Positions 50,999-63,030 of a stretch of 64,000 nucleotides of DNA are shown one piece after another. Made by a program: the position numbers and the translations under genes. How positions within the stretch are numbered: position 1 is the stretch's first letter; every line of letters starts with the position of its first letter. The notes below the pieces were generated by a model. It had not been told where the DNA came from and did not search any database. It saw nothing but the letters and a program-made list of their open reading frames with translations. The stretch is from an uncultured Succinivibrionaceae bacterium (GTDB taxonomy: Bacteria > Pseudomonadota > Gammaproteobacteria > Enterobacterales > Succinivibrionaceae), in assembly GCA_900539665.1 (NCBI GenBank), contig UQCV01000002.1, forward strand, positions 1-64,000. Direction: 5' to 3'.

Positions 50999-51403
50999 TC
51001 TTTTCTCCGTATCACTAAATTGGCGTTTTATTACTGAGTGCTTTCCCAAAACTAATATAGCACACCAAGCCCTGAATAAGCATGATTGTCCCAATCCCCA
51101 AGTAAAAACTTTATGCACAGCTAAATCTTCATAACATTTAAGTTTTTTACCTTTAGAGGGCTTTAATTTTTTCAGAAGAGCTCAGGACACAATTAACGTA
51201 TTAAAGATATTTTATCACGTATATGATTTATTTTCATTAATAAAATAGTCCCCGTAAAGATTTAGGTGTTTTTAATCATAATTTTGACTTTTAAACGTTT
51301 CAATTTACTTTGTATTTTTGGTTTATGGTTGGTAATTTTCAGGGAGATTTCAGTCCGTAATGAAGCAATTAATGGTAAAATTTCAAGGTTCGGAGGTGAT
51401 TAA
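50999..51403. other. Divergent promoter region of dnaG and apaH
   Basis: No gene is visible. The region is AT-rich with a candidate apaH -35 TTGACT near 51283 and a weak -10 about 16 bases later. The dnaG side would need its own promoter in the left part. Confidence 0.4.
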
Positions 51404-52252
51404 ATGTCCATTTACTGTATTGGTGATGTTCACGGTTGTTTTGATGAACTTACCGCCCTTTTACAACTTATCAAATTCAATAAACACACAGATGAGCTTA
51501 TATTCACAGGGGATATTATCGGTCGCGGACCTAAACCACTAGATGTTTTACATCTTATTTGGGATTTAGGCGATAGAGCCCATACCGTACTTGGCAACCA
51601 TGATCTAAACTTTTTGGCTGTAGCCCAAGGCAAAAGAGTCGCTAAAAAACGCGATCAACTAGATTCACTTTTAAATTCTTCTGAACTACCTGATATCATT
51701 AAGTGGTTTGCTAACACTCCACTTATGTATAGCCACCCAACTACGCCAATCTCAATGGTTCACGCTGGCATTGATCCTAGTTGGAATCTCGCGCAAGCTA
51801 CAAACCATGCTCAAGAAGTTGAACACATTCTAAGAGATCCGTTGACTCTCAATACTTTTTTATCACACATGTATTCAGATAAACCAGATCTTTGGGATGA
51901 TCAACTCTCAGGAATCACTCGGTGGCGTACCATTGTAAATATTTTTACCCGTATTCGTTTTTGCCGCCCAGACGGTTCACTCGATTTTGAAAATAAATCT
52001 AGCCCGGCAGAAGCATGTCGCTTAAACCTCAATACCTGGTTTGAAGCCCGCAAACTCGAGTTAGATCCAGAAGAAAAACAAACTTTATTATTCGGTCACT
52101 GGGCGGCTCTAATGGGACAATGTCGCCTGCCACACATCATCGCCCTAGACACAGGTTGTATCTGGGGCGGTTCTCTTACCGCTTGGTGCGCCGAAACAAA
52201 AACTTTCTTTAGCGTACCAAGCCGTAATGGCATTGACCTTATAAAAAGTTAA
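51404..52252 (+). CDS. apaH: Diadenosine tetraphosphatase ApaH
   Basis: This 282-residue metallophosphatase splits Ap4A into two ADP. The metal-binding motifs are GDVHGC (near residue 7), GDIIGRGP (near 38) and GNHDLNF (near 66), with the later MVHAGIDP and FGHWAAL. Its length matches E. coli ApaH (about 280). It is transcribed alone and followed by hairpins, one of which looks like an IS200/IS605 end. Confidence 0.95.
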   Translation: MSIYCIGDVHGCFDELTALLQLIKFNKHTDELIFTGDIIGRGPKPLDVLHLIWDLGDRAHTVLGNHDLNFLAVAQGKRVAKKRDQLDSLLNSSELPDIIKWFANTPLMYSHPTTPISMVHAGIDPSWNLAQATNHAQEVEHILRDPLTLNTFLSHMYSDKPDLWDDQLSGITRWRTIVNIFTRIRFCRPDGSLDFENKSSPAEACRLNLNTWFEARKLELDPEEKQTLLFGHWAALMGQCRLPHIIALDTGCIWGGSLTAWCAETKTFFSVPSRNGIDLIKS

Positions 52253-52317
52253 AACCTAACGTGGTTACTCCCAATAAATTCCTCAAGAATCTAACTCTTG
52301 GTTTTAACTGAACTCAG

Positions 52318-52360
52318 CAAGAAGTCCCCCACCTCTATAGGCGGGGGAGGATGTCACAAG
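52318..52360 (+). mobile_element. IS200/IS605-type end (hairpin) remnant
   Basis: GAAGTCCCCCACCTC-TATA-GGCGGGGGAGGATGTCAC forms a strong stem and has the layout of the right end of IS200/IS605 elements. It resembles the end next to the tnpB remnant at 54.43-54.47 kb. No transposase frame is attached. Confidence 0.4.
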
Positions 52361-52403
52361 CCAACTTGTTGCTTAATATTAAAAGCTCTAATCTAAATAG
52401 AAC

Positions 52404-52445
52404 AAAGGCCTATGAACAACCTAAACTTTAAATTCACAGGCCTTT
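52404..52445. terminator. Hairpin between apaH and folA
   Basis: AAAGGCCT (52404-52411) pairs with AGGCCTTT (52438-52445). It lies between the convergent genes apaH and folA and may serve either one. Confidence 0.5.
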
Positions 52446-52549
52446 AATTTAGGATAGTTAAAAGGAAAATAACGGAAAAGAGGTTAGAGCATCTGGAACT
52501 TTTGACTCTTCTTTTCTTTCTTTTCCTTTTAGCTTTTCTCAGCTAAAAC

Positions 52550-53035
52550 TTACTTTTTTTCTAAAGTTACAAAACGTAAGTCGTAGGCATTTTTTTCATC
52601 CTTTGGATAAAAACTTTCGGCAATCACGCGATAAGCATTTAAATCGTAAGCGGGGAAACTTGTATCCCCTTCGATCTCAGCTTGAATGATGGTAAGATAC
52701 AATCTGTCAGCCAAAGGTAGAGCCTCTTTGTAGAGCATGCCCCCGCCAATCACAAAAATTTCTGGAGCGTCTTTTAAAAGAGCAATCGCAGCCTTAAGGC
52801 TATTGACCAACTCTACGCCAGCTGGCAAAGCCAAATTTGGATTAGATGAAATAACTACGTTGCGTCTACCAGGTAACGCGCGACCAATGCTCGCAAAGGT
52901 TCTACGCCCCATGATAACCGGGCATCCCATCGTTGAATCTTTAAAGTGACGTAAATCAGCCGGCAGATGCCAAGGCATGGTGCCATTAGCTCCAATCACC
53001 AAATTACGTGCGTGCGCTACAATAAGTGAGATCAT
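52550..53035 (-). CDS. folA: Dihydrofolate reductase
   Basis: This 161-residue enzyme reduces dihydrofolate with NADPH for thymidylate and purine synthesis and is the target of trimethoprim. Key segments are IGANGTMPWHLPADLRHFK with the catalytic acid D27, MGRRTFASIGRALPGRRNVV for cofactor binding and IFVIGGGMLYKEAL near residue 95. Its length matches E. coli FolA (159). It is transcribed with obgE, nine bases apart. Confidence 0.96.
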   Translation of the reverse strand: MISLIVAHARNLVIGANGTMPWHLPADLRHFKDSTMGCPVIMGRRTFASIGRALPGRRNVVISSNPNLALPAGVELVNSLKAAIALLKDAPEIFVIGGGMLYKEALPLADRLYLTIIQAEIEGDTSFPAYDLNAYRVIAESFYPKDEKNAYDLRFVTLEKK

Positions 53036-53043
53036 AACTAACT

Positions 53044-54354
<1,311 letters not shown>

Positions 54355-54424
54355 CTATAAGGGATGGGCAGATTCAAAACAAACCTGTGTCCGGCTTTAT
54401 CATATGTAAATAGGATAATCCAAA

Positions 54425-54510
54425 CGGTACCAAAGTGAACTACTCACCACCTAAAGAGGTGGGAACTTCGTAATTACTCATTAGAGTAATTCTAAAGAAG
54501 TTTGATAGCT
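54425..54510 (-). mobile_element. IS200/IS605-type right end with hairpin
   Basis: CCACCTCTTTAGGTGG on the minus strand (54457-54472 region) is a near-perfect hairpin with GAGTAGTTCAC beyond it, the usual look of an IS605-type right end. The tnpB remnant stops 40 bases before it, as in complete elements. Confidence 0.45.
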
Positions 54511-54676
54511 ATGCTATCCTTATTCTTACAGGTGTGTCCACTTCACCTCTACTGTATAGGACTTCTAAGTCCACTACATTACTTTTTCTTAGTATATTTA
54601 ATGCTCCATTTACATCTGCATTAAGTATATAACCTTTTGAAGTTTGATAGAGCTTCAACTCCTTTTTTATACTTAA
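54509..54676 (-). pseudogene. tnpB: 3' remnant of a tnpB (IS605-type) gene
   Basis: The minus-strand frame reads SKGYILNADVNGALNILRK and ends RGEVDTPVRIRIA*. The ADVNGALNI(L)RK motif is the conserved C-terminus of TnpB, an RNA-guided nuclease encoded by IS200/IS605 elements. Only about 55 codons remain, with a stop at about 54679. It probably cannot make an active protein, but its RNA could retain the 3' scaffold of an omega RNA. A second hairpin-like segment at 54722-54770 may be another element end. Confidence 0.6.
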
Positions 54677-54721
54677 TTATATTATATATTTAAGCTCAAA
54701 AGAAGTAAGAGCAAAAAAAAC

Positions 54722-54775
54722 AATTCATCTCCCACCTAAAGAGGAAGGAGTCTTCTTGGAGATTTTAGATAAAAC
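54722..54775. mobile_element. Second IS605-like end segment
   Basis: The segment with CTCCCACCTAAAGAGGAAGGAG is a weaker version of the hairpin at 54.45 kb (same CCACCTAAAGAGG core). The two may bound one collapsed element about 330 bases long. Confidence 0.35.
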
Positions 54776-54878
54776 TAAAACCGTCCGACTATCAATCCAT
54801 AGTGCTCATATGAACGGTCCAAAGTAAAACCTTTCTAAAACCTAAGGCTAAACTTAGTCCAAAACCAAGGGCCTTAGC

Positions 54879-54913
54879 AAAAAAAACTCCACCGAAATAT
54901 CATCCAGTGGAGT
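54879..54913 (-). terminator. rpmA terminator
   Basis: ACTCCAC (54913-54907 on the minus strand) pairs with GTGGAGT (54892-54886), followed by a run of eight T. It lies 26 bases after the rpmA stop. Confidence 0.85.
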
Positions 54914-54938
54914 CTTCGTGTAATCCTAAAGTGGAATA

Positions 54939-55196
54939 CTAGTCAGCAATAACGCTCACGTATCTGCGGTTGTTAGGACCCTTAACTTCGTACTTAACAG
55001 TACCTGCTGCAGTAGCGAAGAGAGTGTAATCCTTGCCACAACCTACGTTTGCACCTGCGTGATACTGAGTACCGCGCTGACGAACGAGGATATTGCCTGA
55101 AACTACAGACTGACCACCGTAGATCTTAATACCAAGACGTTGACCTTCGGAGTCACGACCATTGCGGGAACTACCGCCAGCTTTCTTATGTGCCAT
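54939..55196 (-). CDS. rpmA: 50S ribosomal protein L27
   Basis: This 85-residue protein belongs to the large subunit near the peptidyl transferase centre. The start [22 protein letters not shown] is the L27 signature. The end has the [14 protein letters not shown] beta segment. It is encoded 13 bases downstream of rplU, with a terminator after it. Confidence 0.98.
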   Translation of the reverse strand: MAHKKAGGSSRNGRDSEGQRLGIKIYGGQSVVSGNILVRQRGTQYHAGANVGCGKDYTLFATAAGTVKYEVKGPNNRRYVSVIAD

Positions 55197-55209
55197 GTGA
55201 CATTACTCC

Positions 55210-55524
55210 TTATGCGTTAATTTCAGTGATCTTAACTTCAGTGAACCACTGACGATGACCAGTAACCTTCTGGAAGTGCTTACGACGACGGAACTTAGTT
55301 ACAGTAACCTTTTCGCCACGCTTCTGAGCTACAACTTCAGCAACAACCTTGCCACCATCTAAATAAGGGGCGCCAACCTTAACGTTGTCCCCATCGGCAA
55401 CCATAAGTACCTTGTCGAAATCAACCTTATCACCAACTTGAGCCTGGTTCAAAAGTTCTACGGACAATACGTCGTCCTTTGCAACCTGATACTGCTTGCC
55501 GCCAGTTAACATAACTGCGTACAT
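55210..55524 (-). CDS. rplU: 50S ribosomal protein L21
   Basis: This 104-residue protein binds 23S r[22 protein letters not shown] and the basic [19 protein letters not shown] segment are typical. It leads the rplU-rpmA operon, with a sigma-70 promoter at 55578-55606. Its length equals the E. coli protein (103). Confidence 0.98.
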   Translation of the reverse strand: MYAVMLTGGKQYQVAKDDVLSVELLNQAQVGDKVDFDKVLMVADGDNVKVGAPYLDGGKVVAEVVAQKRGEKVTVTKFRRRKHFQKVTGHRQWFTEVKITEINA

Positions 55525-55577
55525 GAATACTTCTCCAATGCTCTAATGCCCTAGGGCTAGAGCGTTAAAATCTTAAT

Positions 55578-55606
55578 ATAATATGGGCGCAGATTATACA
55601 AGGCAA
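55578..55606 (-). promoter_or_regulatory. rplU promoter
   Basis: On the minus strand TTGCCT (55606-55601), 17 bases and TATTAT (55583-55578) lie about 54 bases before the rplU start codon. Confidence 0.65.
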
Positions 55607-55813
55607 CGCATACATATGCAAGAATTTTTTAATATTAATTACTAGATTTTTGATTCATGGAAACTTATTTTCGTAACGTTCGATTTCAAGGCTCCCGCCA
55701 TTTAAAATCTCCGGAAAAAACTCGTTCCGTTCAATTTATTGTATAAAGAAAAACCATTTACAGTTATAATTTCACAAATGCTCCGGATAATATGCCTTTA
55801 AAGGAAATACTAC

Positions 55814-56800
55814 ATGTCCTGCTCATTAATAGAGAAACTTACGGACGAAGCTATTGATCAAGTTGTGGCTAAGATCTACCACAACATCCAAAGCCCAGTT
55901 GAACTGGTAAATCAAGTCTGCACCCACCTCATTGCCAGCGGTGGTAAGCGCATTCGCCCTCGACTTATGATTTTGTGCGCCGGCCTTATTGGCGGACTTG
56001 AAGGCGTAAAAAACGAAGACGTCATTGACATGGCTGCTGCCATCGAAATTATTCACACCTCAACTCTAATGCATGATGACGTTATTGACGAAAGTTCCGC
56101 CCGACGTGGCCACGAAAGCACAAATTACGCCTTTGGTAACTCACTTGCAGTTCTTGGCGGTGACTACTTATTTACTAAGGCTTTTTGCATGGCCAATGAA
56201 GTAAATTCACCTGAGCACCGTATTAAGATTTGTTCTATTTTAGCCGATGCCATTGGTACGCTAGTCCAAGGCGAAATTGAGCAAATGCAAAATATCGCCG
56301 ATACTAAGTTATCGGAAGAAACTTACTTTAAAACTATTTATGCCAAAACCGCCATTTTGTTCGAAGTTTCTGCCAGAATTTCTGCTGTGCTATCGCATGC
56401 CTCCCCGCAAGAAAGCGAACAACTTGCGGTCTTTGGACGTGCTCTTGGCAACGCCTTCCAAATTGCCGATGACATCATGGACTATACTTCATCAGCCACC
56501 CAAATGGGTAAAAACATCGGTGATGATCTAAATGAAGAGAAAATGACCTTACCTCTCATTTACCTCTTAAATTCTGCCCTAGAAACTTCCGAACACGAAA
56601 AAATCTTAGTAGCTTTTAAGAATCATGATATCGAAACTATCACTACTGCTTTAAAAACCACAGACGCTATCGAACGCTGTCAGGCGCGGGCCCAAAAAGA
56701 AGTTGACCAAGCTATTGAGGCACTTACGAGCTTTGCCCCATCAGCTTATAAAGATGCATTAATTATGTTAGTTCGTCATGCTGCATATCGCTCAGCTTAA
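55814..56800 (+). CDS. ispB: Octaprenyl diphosphate synthase
   Basis: This 328-residue prenyltransferase makes the side chain of ubiquinone or menaquinone. The first Asp-rich motif lies in LMHDDVIDESSARRG, the second in FQIADDIMDYTSS. GGKRIRPRLMIL is the substrate-binding start and KTAILFEVSARISA the central helix. It is divergent from rplU-rpmA, the usual gammaproteobacterial order. The chain length made cannot be fixed from sequence alone; C40 is usual. Confidence 0.93.
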   Translation: MSCSLIEKLTDEAIDQVVAKIYHNIQSPVELVNQVCTHLIASGGKRIRPRLMILCAGLIGGLEGVKNEDVIDMAAAIEIIHTSTLMHDDVIDESSARRGHESTNYAFGNSLAVLGGDYLFTKAFCMANEVNSPEHRIKICSILADAIGTLVQGEIEQMQNIADTKLSEETYFKTIYAKTAILFEVSARISAVLSHASPQESEQLAVFGRALGNAFQIADDIMDYTSSATQMGKNIGDDLNEEKMTLPLIYLLNSALETSEHEKILVAFKNHDIETITTALKTTDAIERCQARAQKEVDQAIEALTSFAPSAYKDALIMLVRHAAYRSA

Positions 56801-56830
56801 TTAAACTTACCCTAAGCACAATAAACTAAA

Positions 56831-56863
56831 AAACCGAAAACCAGCTTTCTTGGTTTTCGGTTT
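56831..56863. terminator. Terminator between the convergent ispB and HD-GYP genes
   Basis: AAACCGAAAACCA (56831-56843) pairs with TGGTTTTCGGTTT (56851-56863). A T-rich run follows on the plus strand and an A-run precedes it, so it could stop transcription both ways. Confidence 0.8.
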
Positions 56864-56908
56864 TTCGGTTTTTCTTTTTTGGAGATTTATTAGCTCAGGT
56901 TAAAGTTT

Positions 56909-57982
56909 TTATAATGCCCAGCTTTCAGATACAGCTACTATTTCATCACGTAACTGTTCAAAGACTTCAAAAATCTTAGGATCAAAATGCGTCCCAGATT
57001 CTTTACGTAAAATATCAAAAGCCTCGTCATAAGAAAAAGCTTCTTTGTAACAACGTTTAGAAACTAACGCATCAAACACATCAGCAATCGCCATGATGCG
57101 AGCTGACAGCGGGATTTCGTATTCTTTTAAGCCAAATGGATAGCCCGTGCCATTCCATTTCTCATGATGATACATGGCCATTTCCACGGCAGTGGAAAAA
57201 ACTAGACCATTTTCAATATCACTTAAAGTTTCTCTTATCATTTCTCCACCCACTTTGGCATGGGTTTTCATGATGTCAAATTCTTCTTTAGTTAGTTTTC
57301 CAGGCTTACATAAAATAGAATCAGTTACCGCTATTTTTCCTAGATCATGAAGTGGAGCCGCACTTACAATCGCACTCCACTTTTCATCACTTAATTCAGA
57401 AACGTAAAAATTGCGTTCGCGTAAACCTTTTACCACAATATCAACATAGGCAGCAGTCCGCTTAATATGCATCCCGGTAGAAGAATCACGCCCTTCAATA
57501 ATAGTGGCAAACGCTTGGATTATTTGTTGTCTAATATGATCAATGCGTCTAGATTGCTCTAATTTTACATTGCGGATAGAACGCCTATAAGCGTAAAGTT
57601 CTAGTGAGTGAGAAACTCGAGTACTGATAGCAAAAAAAGAGCTTTCTAAATAAATAACATCATCAGCTCCACTATGGAAACATTCTTCCTCAAGCCTTCT
57701 ATCCACATCATCACAATAAAAGATAATAGGTTTATCCGCTAACGAATTGAGGTTACGAATATTGTTCACCAAACTCCGCGGGCCACCTTGCAACATCTTT
57801 GGGGCGCACATAATCAAATCATAAGATACGTAACTTGATAATTTTTCGGTCAATTCCTTCTCAGAGCAAACAATGTCAATCTCATATTTTTGCTCCAAGA
57901 TCTGTTTTAATAACACGAGACTTGCTTTATCGTCCCCTGCAATTAAAATACGCTCAGTTACTGTATCCATTTGCACCACCAT
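56909..57982 (-). CDS. Response regulator with HD-GYP domain
   Basis: This 357-residue protein has an N-terminal receiver-like domain (residues ~8-125; candidate phosphorylation site D55 in SYDLIMCAPK). The C-terminal HD-GYP domain is predicted to break down cyclic di-GMP. HDLGK supplies the H-D pair at 212-213, HHEKWNGTGYP the GYP at 280-282, and ARIMAIADVFDAL follows. All main catalytic residues look present. No partner kinase is nearby. A start at 57970 is possible instead of 57982. Confidence 0.88.
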   Translation of the reverse strand: MVVQMDTVTERILIAGDDKASLVLLKQILEQKYEIDIVCSEKELTEKLSSYVSYDLIMCAPKMLQGGPRSLVNNIRNLNSLADKPIIFYCDDVDRRLEEECFHSGADDVIYLESSFFAISTRVSHSLELYAYRRSIRNVKLEQSRRIDHIRQQIIQAFATIIEGRDSSTGMHIKRTAAYVDIVVKGLRERNFYVSELSDEKWSAIVSAAPLHDLGKIAVTDSILCKPGKLTKEEFDIMKTHAKVGGEMIRETLSDIENGLVFSTAVEMAMYHHEKWNGTGYPFGLKEYEIPLSARIMAIADVFDALVSKRCYKEAFSYDEAFDILRKESGTHFDPKIFEVFEQLRDEIVAVSESWAL

Positions 57983-58061
57983 GTATTTTGTATTCCTTAT
58001 GTTATAATAGTTTTCGGAACATCCCGGTACATTAGAGAAAATATCATATAACTACAAAAAA

Positions 58062-58091
58062 AACCTCTGCTGAGGTCACACCGCAGAGGTT
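58062..58091 (-). terminator. purA terminator
   Basis: AACCTCTGC (58091-58083 on the minus strand) pairs with GCAGAGGTT (58070-58062), followed by TTTTTTTT. It lies directly after the purA stop. Confidence 0.88.
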
Positions 58092-58127
58092 TAGTCACAT
58101 AATTTTATTTTAAAATTAAACTCTTAC

Positions 58128-59444
<1,317 letters not shown>

Positions 59445-59480
59445 TCAAAAATTAACCAAAACTTTTCTAATTGTATCAAA

Positions 59481-59512
59481 AAACGCCTTCATCATAAAGA
59501 ACGAAGGCGTTT
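59481..59512 (-). terminator. hflC terminator
   Basis: AACGCCTTC pairs with GAAGGCGTT (59512-59503 with 59490-59481 on the minus strand), followed by TTTT. It lies between the hflC stop and the purA start. Confidence 0.8.
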
Positions 59513-59550
59513 TATTTGTGATTATTTATCCTAAACGAGCTTTATATCAT

Positions 59551-60498
59551 TTAGTTAAAATGTTTCAAGTAAGAATTTTCCGGCGCCGTAACAATCACAT
59601 TACCCCCACCCACAAAACTCTTCTTATATGCATCCATACTTCTTAAGAAGTCAAAAAGTTCTGGATCTGAAGAATAGGTTTTAGCATAGATATCAGTAGC
59701 TTGAGCCTCACCCTTACTTCTAATAACCTTAGCATCTCGACTTGCTTCAGCAATACGCACTGCAGCGCGACGGTCCGCATTAGCACGAATAGTTTCAGCT
59801 TCTTGACGCCCTTGTGAACGATGGAGTTTTGCTACTGCATTACGTTCAGCGCGCATACGTTGGTAAATTGAGCTTGAAACTTCATCTGGTAAATTGATTT
59901 GCTTCATACGCACATCGATAATTCTAATCCCCAAGTCTCGAGCTGAATCGCGGGTTGCAATCAAAGCATTTTGCATTACTTCATCACGCTTAGAGGCAAA
60001 TTCATCATTCTTTGTACCATTGGCAGAATCATCAACTTCCCCTTTGGCTTTGGCGTCATCATCACTCTTCCCAGAAACAATTTCTTTAATCGTTAAACGG
60101 CCGATCTGACTACGTAAAGAGTTAGTAATCTTCTTTTTGAGCAATTCATCAGCTTGCATGATATTGCCCCCGGTAGAAAGATAGTACTGAGCAAAATCTT
60201 CAATTCGCCATTTAACATATGAATCGATAATAAGATCCTTCTTTTCAGAAGTCACAAAACGGTCGGCGGTTGAATTTAAAGTCTGAATACGCGCATCAAG
60301 TTTTCTAATTTTATCGATAAAAGGAACCTTAAAGTGAAGCCCTGGTTCCACAATATTTAAAGCCCCATCCGAATTACGCACCACTTTAGCAAAGCGAGTT
60401 ACGATCGCACGTTCCCCTTCTTGCACCACAAAAGTTGAATTTATAAGCACGAGCCCCAGAACTACGAGGCCACCAATAATCATATTTATGTGTTTCAT
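59551..60498 (-). CDS. hflC: HflC, SPFH-type FtsH modulator
   Basis: This 315-residue membrane protein forms, with HflK, the large complex that modulates the FtsH protease. One N-terminal transmembrane segment (residues ~4-24, MIIGGLVVLGLVLINSTF) is followed by a prohibitin-homology domain and a long coiled-coil C-terminal region rich in Ala/Glu/Arg. An insert of ~25 residues (KSDDDAKAKGEVDDSANG) is charged and probably disordered. It is encoded 19 bases downstream of hflK. Confidence 0.93.
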   Translation of the reverse strand: MKHINMIIGGLVVLGLVLINSTFVVQEGERAIVTRFAKVVRNSDGALNIVEPGLHFKVPFIDKIRKLDARIQTLNSTADRFVTSEKKDLIIDSYVKWRIEDFAQYYLSTGGNIMQADELLKKKITNSLRSQIGRLTIKEIVSGKSDDDAKAKGEVDDSANGTKNDEFASKRDEVMQNALIATRDSARDLGIRIIDVRMKQINLPDEVSSSIYQRMRAERNAVAKLHRSQGRQEAETIRANADRRAAVRIAEASRDAKVIRSKGEAQATDIYAKTYSSDPELFDFLRSMDAYKKSFVGGGNVIVTAPENSYLKHFN

Positions 60499-60517
60499 TT
60501 TTACCTCCTAAGCTCTT

Positions 60518-61630
60518 TTAGCGTTTGCCCACATTATTAGAAGACACCTCAGGTTCAGCTGGTGCTACTCGGCCTTGCATGATCTTATCTAAAGGTAAAT
60601 AAAGCACGGAGCCATTATTACCACCGTTATTCTTGTTATCTAAAATTACCTTGGTATTAGCGCCATACACTTCTTCCATAGTTTCAAGATAAATACGACG
60701 CTTTGTAATTTCAGGAGACTTGCGATATTCCGGCAAAATAGCGCGGAAGCGAGAAACATCACCTTCTGCCTTAGCAACTACCCCACGGCTATAAGCTTCC
60801 GCTTCTTCCACAATACGACGAGCCTTACCTTCAGCTACCGGTAAAACTTCGTTTTCGTATGCTTCAGCTTCACGCTTAAAGCGTTGTTCATCTTCTTGCG
60901 CTGAAATTGCATCATCAAATGCAGCCTTTACCTGTTCAGGCGCTCTAGCTGGCAAGAAGTTTACGTCCACAATGGTAATCCCCATCTTATATGGTTCAAT
61001 AATAGAAGATAGTAATTCCCAGGTAGATTGGCGAACTTTTTCACGACCATTAGTTAGCACGTCATCCATGGTAGTGTGCCCAATAACGTAACGTAAAGCG
61101 CTATCGGTAGCTTCATTTAAAGTAGCATCAGGATCAACTACGCTATATAAATATTCGCGCGGATTAGTAATACGATACTGAACGTCCATTTCCACGTTTA
61201 CGACATTTTCATCTTCAGTCAACATGGAACCATTTGATTGCAACGCTCTAATCTGTTCGATATTTACGGAAGTAACCTTTTGGACTAATGGCACTCTAAA
61301 GTGAAGCCCTGGTTCTACTTCATCATAGTATTTACCAAACAATAAAACGACCCCACGTTCGGCTTCTGGTACTGTGTAAAAACCGGTGACCATGACTAAA
61401 ATGGCTAAAACCCCAGCTACAAGATATAACCCAGTCAAGCCGCCTTTCTTCTCATTGTCATTGCCGTTGCCCCCAAACTTATTTTGCTTATCCTTTTTAG
61501 CCCCAAATAAATTGCTAAAAAGATCTGAAATTTGGGTAAAGTCAAAACTACCATCATCAGAACCATTGTTGCGGTCACGCTGCCAAGGGTCTTTTTTATT
61601 GTTATTCCCTCCAGGTTCATTCCAAGCCAT
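60518..61630 (-). CDS. hflK: HflK, SPFH-type FtsH modulator
   Basis: This 370-residue partner of HflC starts with a Gly/Asn-rich, flexible region (MAWNEPGGNNNKKDPW, typical of HflK). It then has one transmembrane helix (about residues 68-88, GLYLVAGVLAILVMVTG) and the prohibitin-homology domain with ERGVVLLFGKY and VEPGLHFRVPLVQKV. The distal part is a coiled coil, followed by an Asn-rich tail. It lies between hflX and hflC. Confidence 0.95.
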   Translation of the reverse strand: MAWNEPGGNNNKKDPWQRDRNNGSDDGSFDFTQISDLFSNLFGAKKDKQNKFGGNGNDNEKKGGLTGLYLVAGVLAILVMVTGFYTVPEAERGVVLLFGKYYDEVEPGLHFRVPLVQKVTSVNIEQIRALQSNGSMLTEDENVVNVEMDVQYRITNPREYLYSVVDPDATLNEATDSALRYVIGHTTMDDVLTNGREKVRQSTWELLSSIIEPYKMGITIVDVNFLPARAPEQVKAAFDDAISAQEDEQRFKREAEAYENEVLPVAEGKARRIVEEAEAYSRGVVAKAEGDVSRFRAILPEYRKSPEITKRRIYLETMEEVYGANTKVILDNKNNGGNNGSVLYLPLDKIMQGRVAPAEPEVSSNNVGKR

Positions 61631-61675
61631 TTTCCTATTTCTCCTAAAAAAGTTATAAATCAGTTTACGCCGAAT

Positions 61676-63019
61676 CTAAGACTTTAGATAATCAGGTTCA
61701 CGATTAAAAGTAAAACCACGTGGGCGGACACAATAACGTTCCACTGCCCCTGCAAATTTGCTATTAAGTCGGGCTAAATCAATCTTTTTTCCCCGGACTT
61801 CAATGATCATTTCACCGTTTTGGCTAAATTCTTCATGAGTTACCGCCTGCATTGCCAATAAGGCATTACGAAGAGCCCCAGCGCTTGGTGGCAAGCGTAA
61901 CAATAATTCTTCAACTTCGTCAGCAAACAAAGCGGTAATAGCTTTAAGTAGTAGCTCAATGCCGTCACCACTTTTAGCGCTCACAGATACCGCTTCGGGC
62001 TTACCATGAGCATTGTTTTGAATATGTGGTTCTACTCCATCTAAACGGTCTATTTTGTTATAGATCTTTAATTGAGGGATGTCATCTGCTTCAATTTCAG
62101 CGAGCACCCCTTCGACCGAACGAATGTTTTCTTGCATGCGTTCATCAGAAGAATCAATCACATGTAGTTGTAAATCCGCCTCTCTAGTTTCACGTAAAGT
62201 AGCTTTAAAGGCAGCTACCAACTCATGCGGTAAGTGCCTAATAAAACCAACGGTATCAGCAAAAACCACTTGGCCAATCCCAGGTAACATGACAGTTCTT
62301 AACGTTGGATCTAAGGTGGCAAACAACTGATCGGCCGCATAGACTTCTGATGAAGTCAAACGATTAAACAAAGTAGATTTGCCTGCATTAGTATACCCAA
62401 CCAAGGAGATTGTTGGTACTTTATTTCTTTTGCGTGATTTTCCGCTTTGTTCACGCTGTTTTTCAACTTCAGCTAATTCACGTTTTAACGCAGTAATTCG
62501 GTCTTTAAGCAAACGTCTATCTGATTCAAGCTGGGTTTCACCAGGACCACCACGCATCCCAAATCCACCCTTTTGCCGTTCAAGGTGAGTCCAACCACGT
62601 ACTAATCTAGTGGAGAGATAACCTAACTGAGCCAGTTCAACTTGCAATTTACCTTCGTTGGTACGAGCTCGTTGTGCAAAAATTTCAAGAATTAAAGATG
62701 TACGGGCAATAACTTTACACCCTAATTCCTTTTCTAGATTACGTTCCTGAGATGGCGTTAGTTCATGATTAAAAATAACCATCTCCGCTTCTAGATCGGC
62801 AATTAAAGCCTTTAATTCTTCGGTTTTACCTGTACCAATAAAAAAACGGGAATCCGGTACCTTGCGTGCGCAAGTCAGTATTCCCGTTACTTCAGCGCCA
62901 GCAGATTCCGCTAGCATCTGAAGCTCCGCCAAATCCTCATTAGAGCTTTCGTCGGATAAATCAACATTTACAAGAACGGTTTTGGCACCGCCCTTGTGTC
63001 TTTCATCAAAATCAAACAA
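61676..63019 (-). CDS. hflX: GTPase HflX
   Basis: This 447-residue ribosome-splitting GTPase has an N-terminal domain with the ADLEAEMVIFNHELTPSQER segment and the RRLLKDRIT helix. The G domain shows GYTNAGKSTLFNRL (P-loop), DTVGFIRHLPHELV and NKIDRLD. GMRGGPGETQLE is the HflX-specific Gly-rich loop. It lies between hfq and hflK, in the same order as in E. coli. Confidence 0.96.
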   Translation of the reverse strand: MFDFDERHKGGAKTVLVNVDLSDESSNEDLAELQMLAESAGAEVTGILTCARKVPDSRFFIGTGKTEELKALIADLEAEMVIFNHELTPSQERNLEKELGCKVIARTSLILEIFAQRARTNEGKLQVELAQLGYLSTRLVRGWTHLERQKGGFGMRGGPGETQLESDRRLLKDRITALKRELAEVEKQREQSGKSRKRNKVPTISLVGYTNAGKSTLFNRLTSSEVYAADQLFATLDPTLRTVMLPGIGQVVFADTVGFIRHLPHELVAAFKATLRETREADLQLHVIDSSDERMQENIRSVEGVLAEIEADDIPQLKIYNKIDRLDGVEPHIQNNAHGKPEAVSVSAKSGDGIELLLKAITALFADEVEELLLRLPPSAGALRNALLAMQAVTHEEFSQNGEMIIEVRGKKIDLARLNSKFAGAVERYCVRPRGFTFNREPDYLKS

Positions 63020-63030
63020 GAATTATGAAT

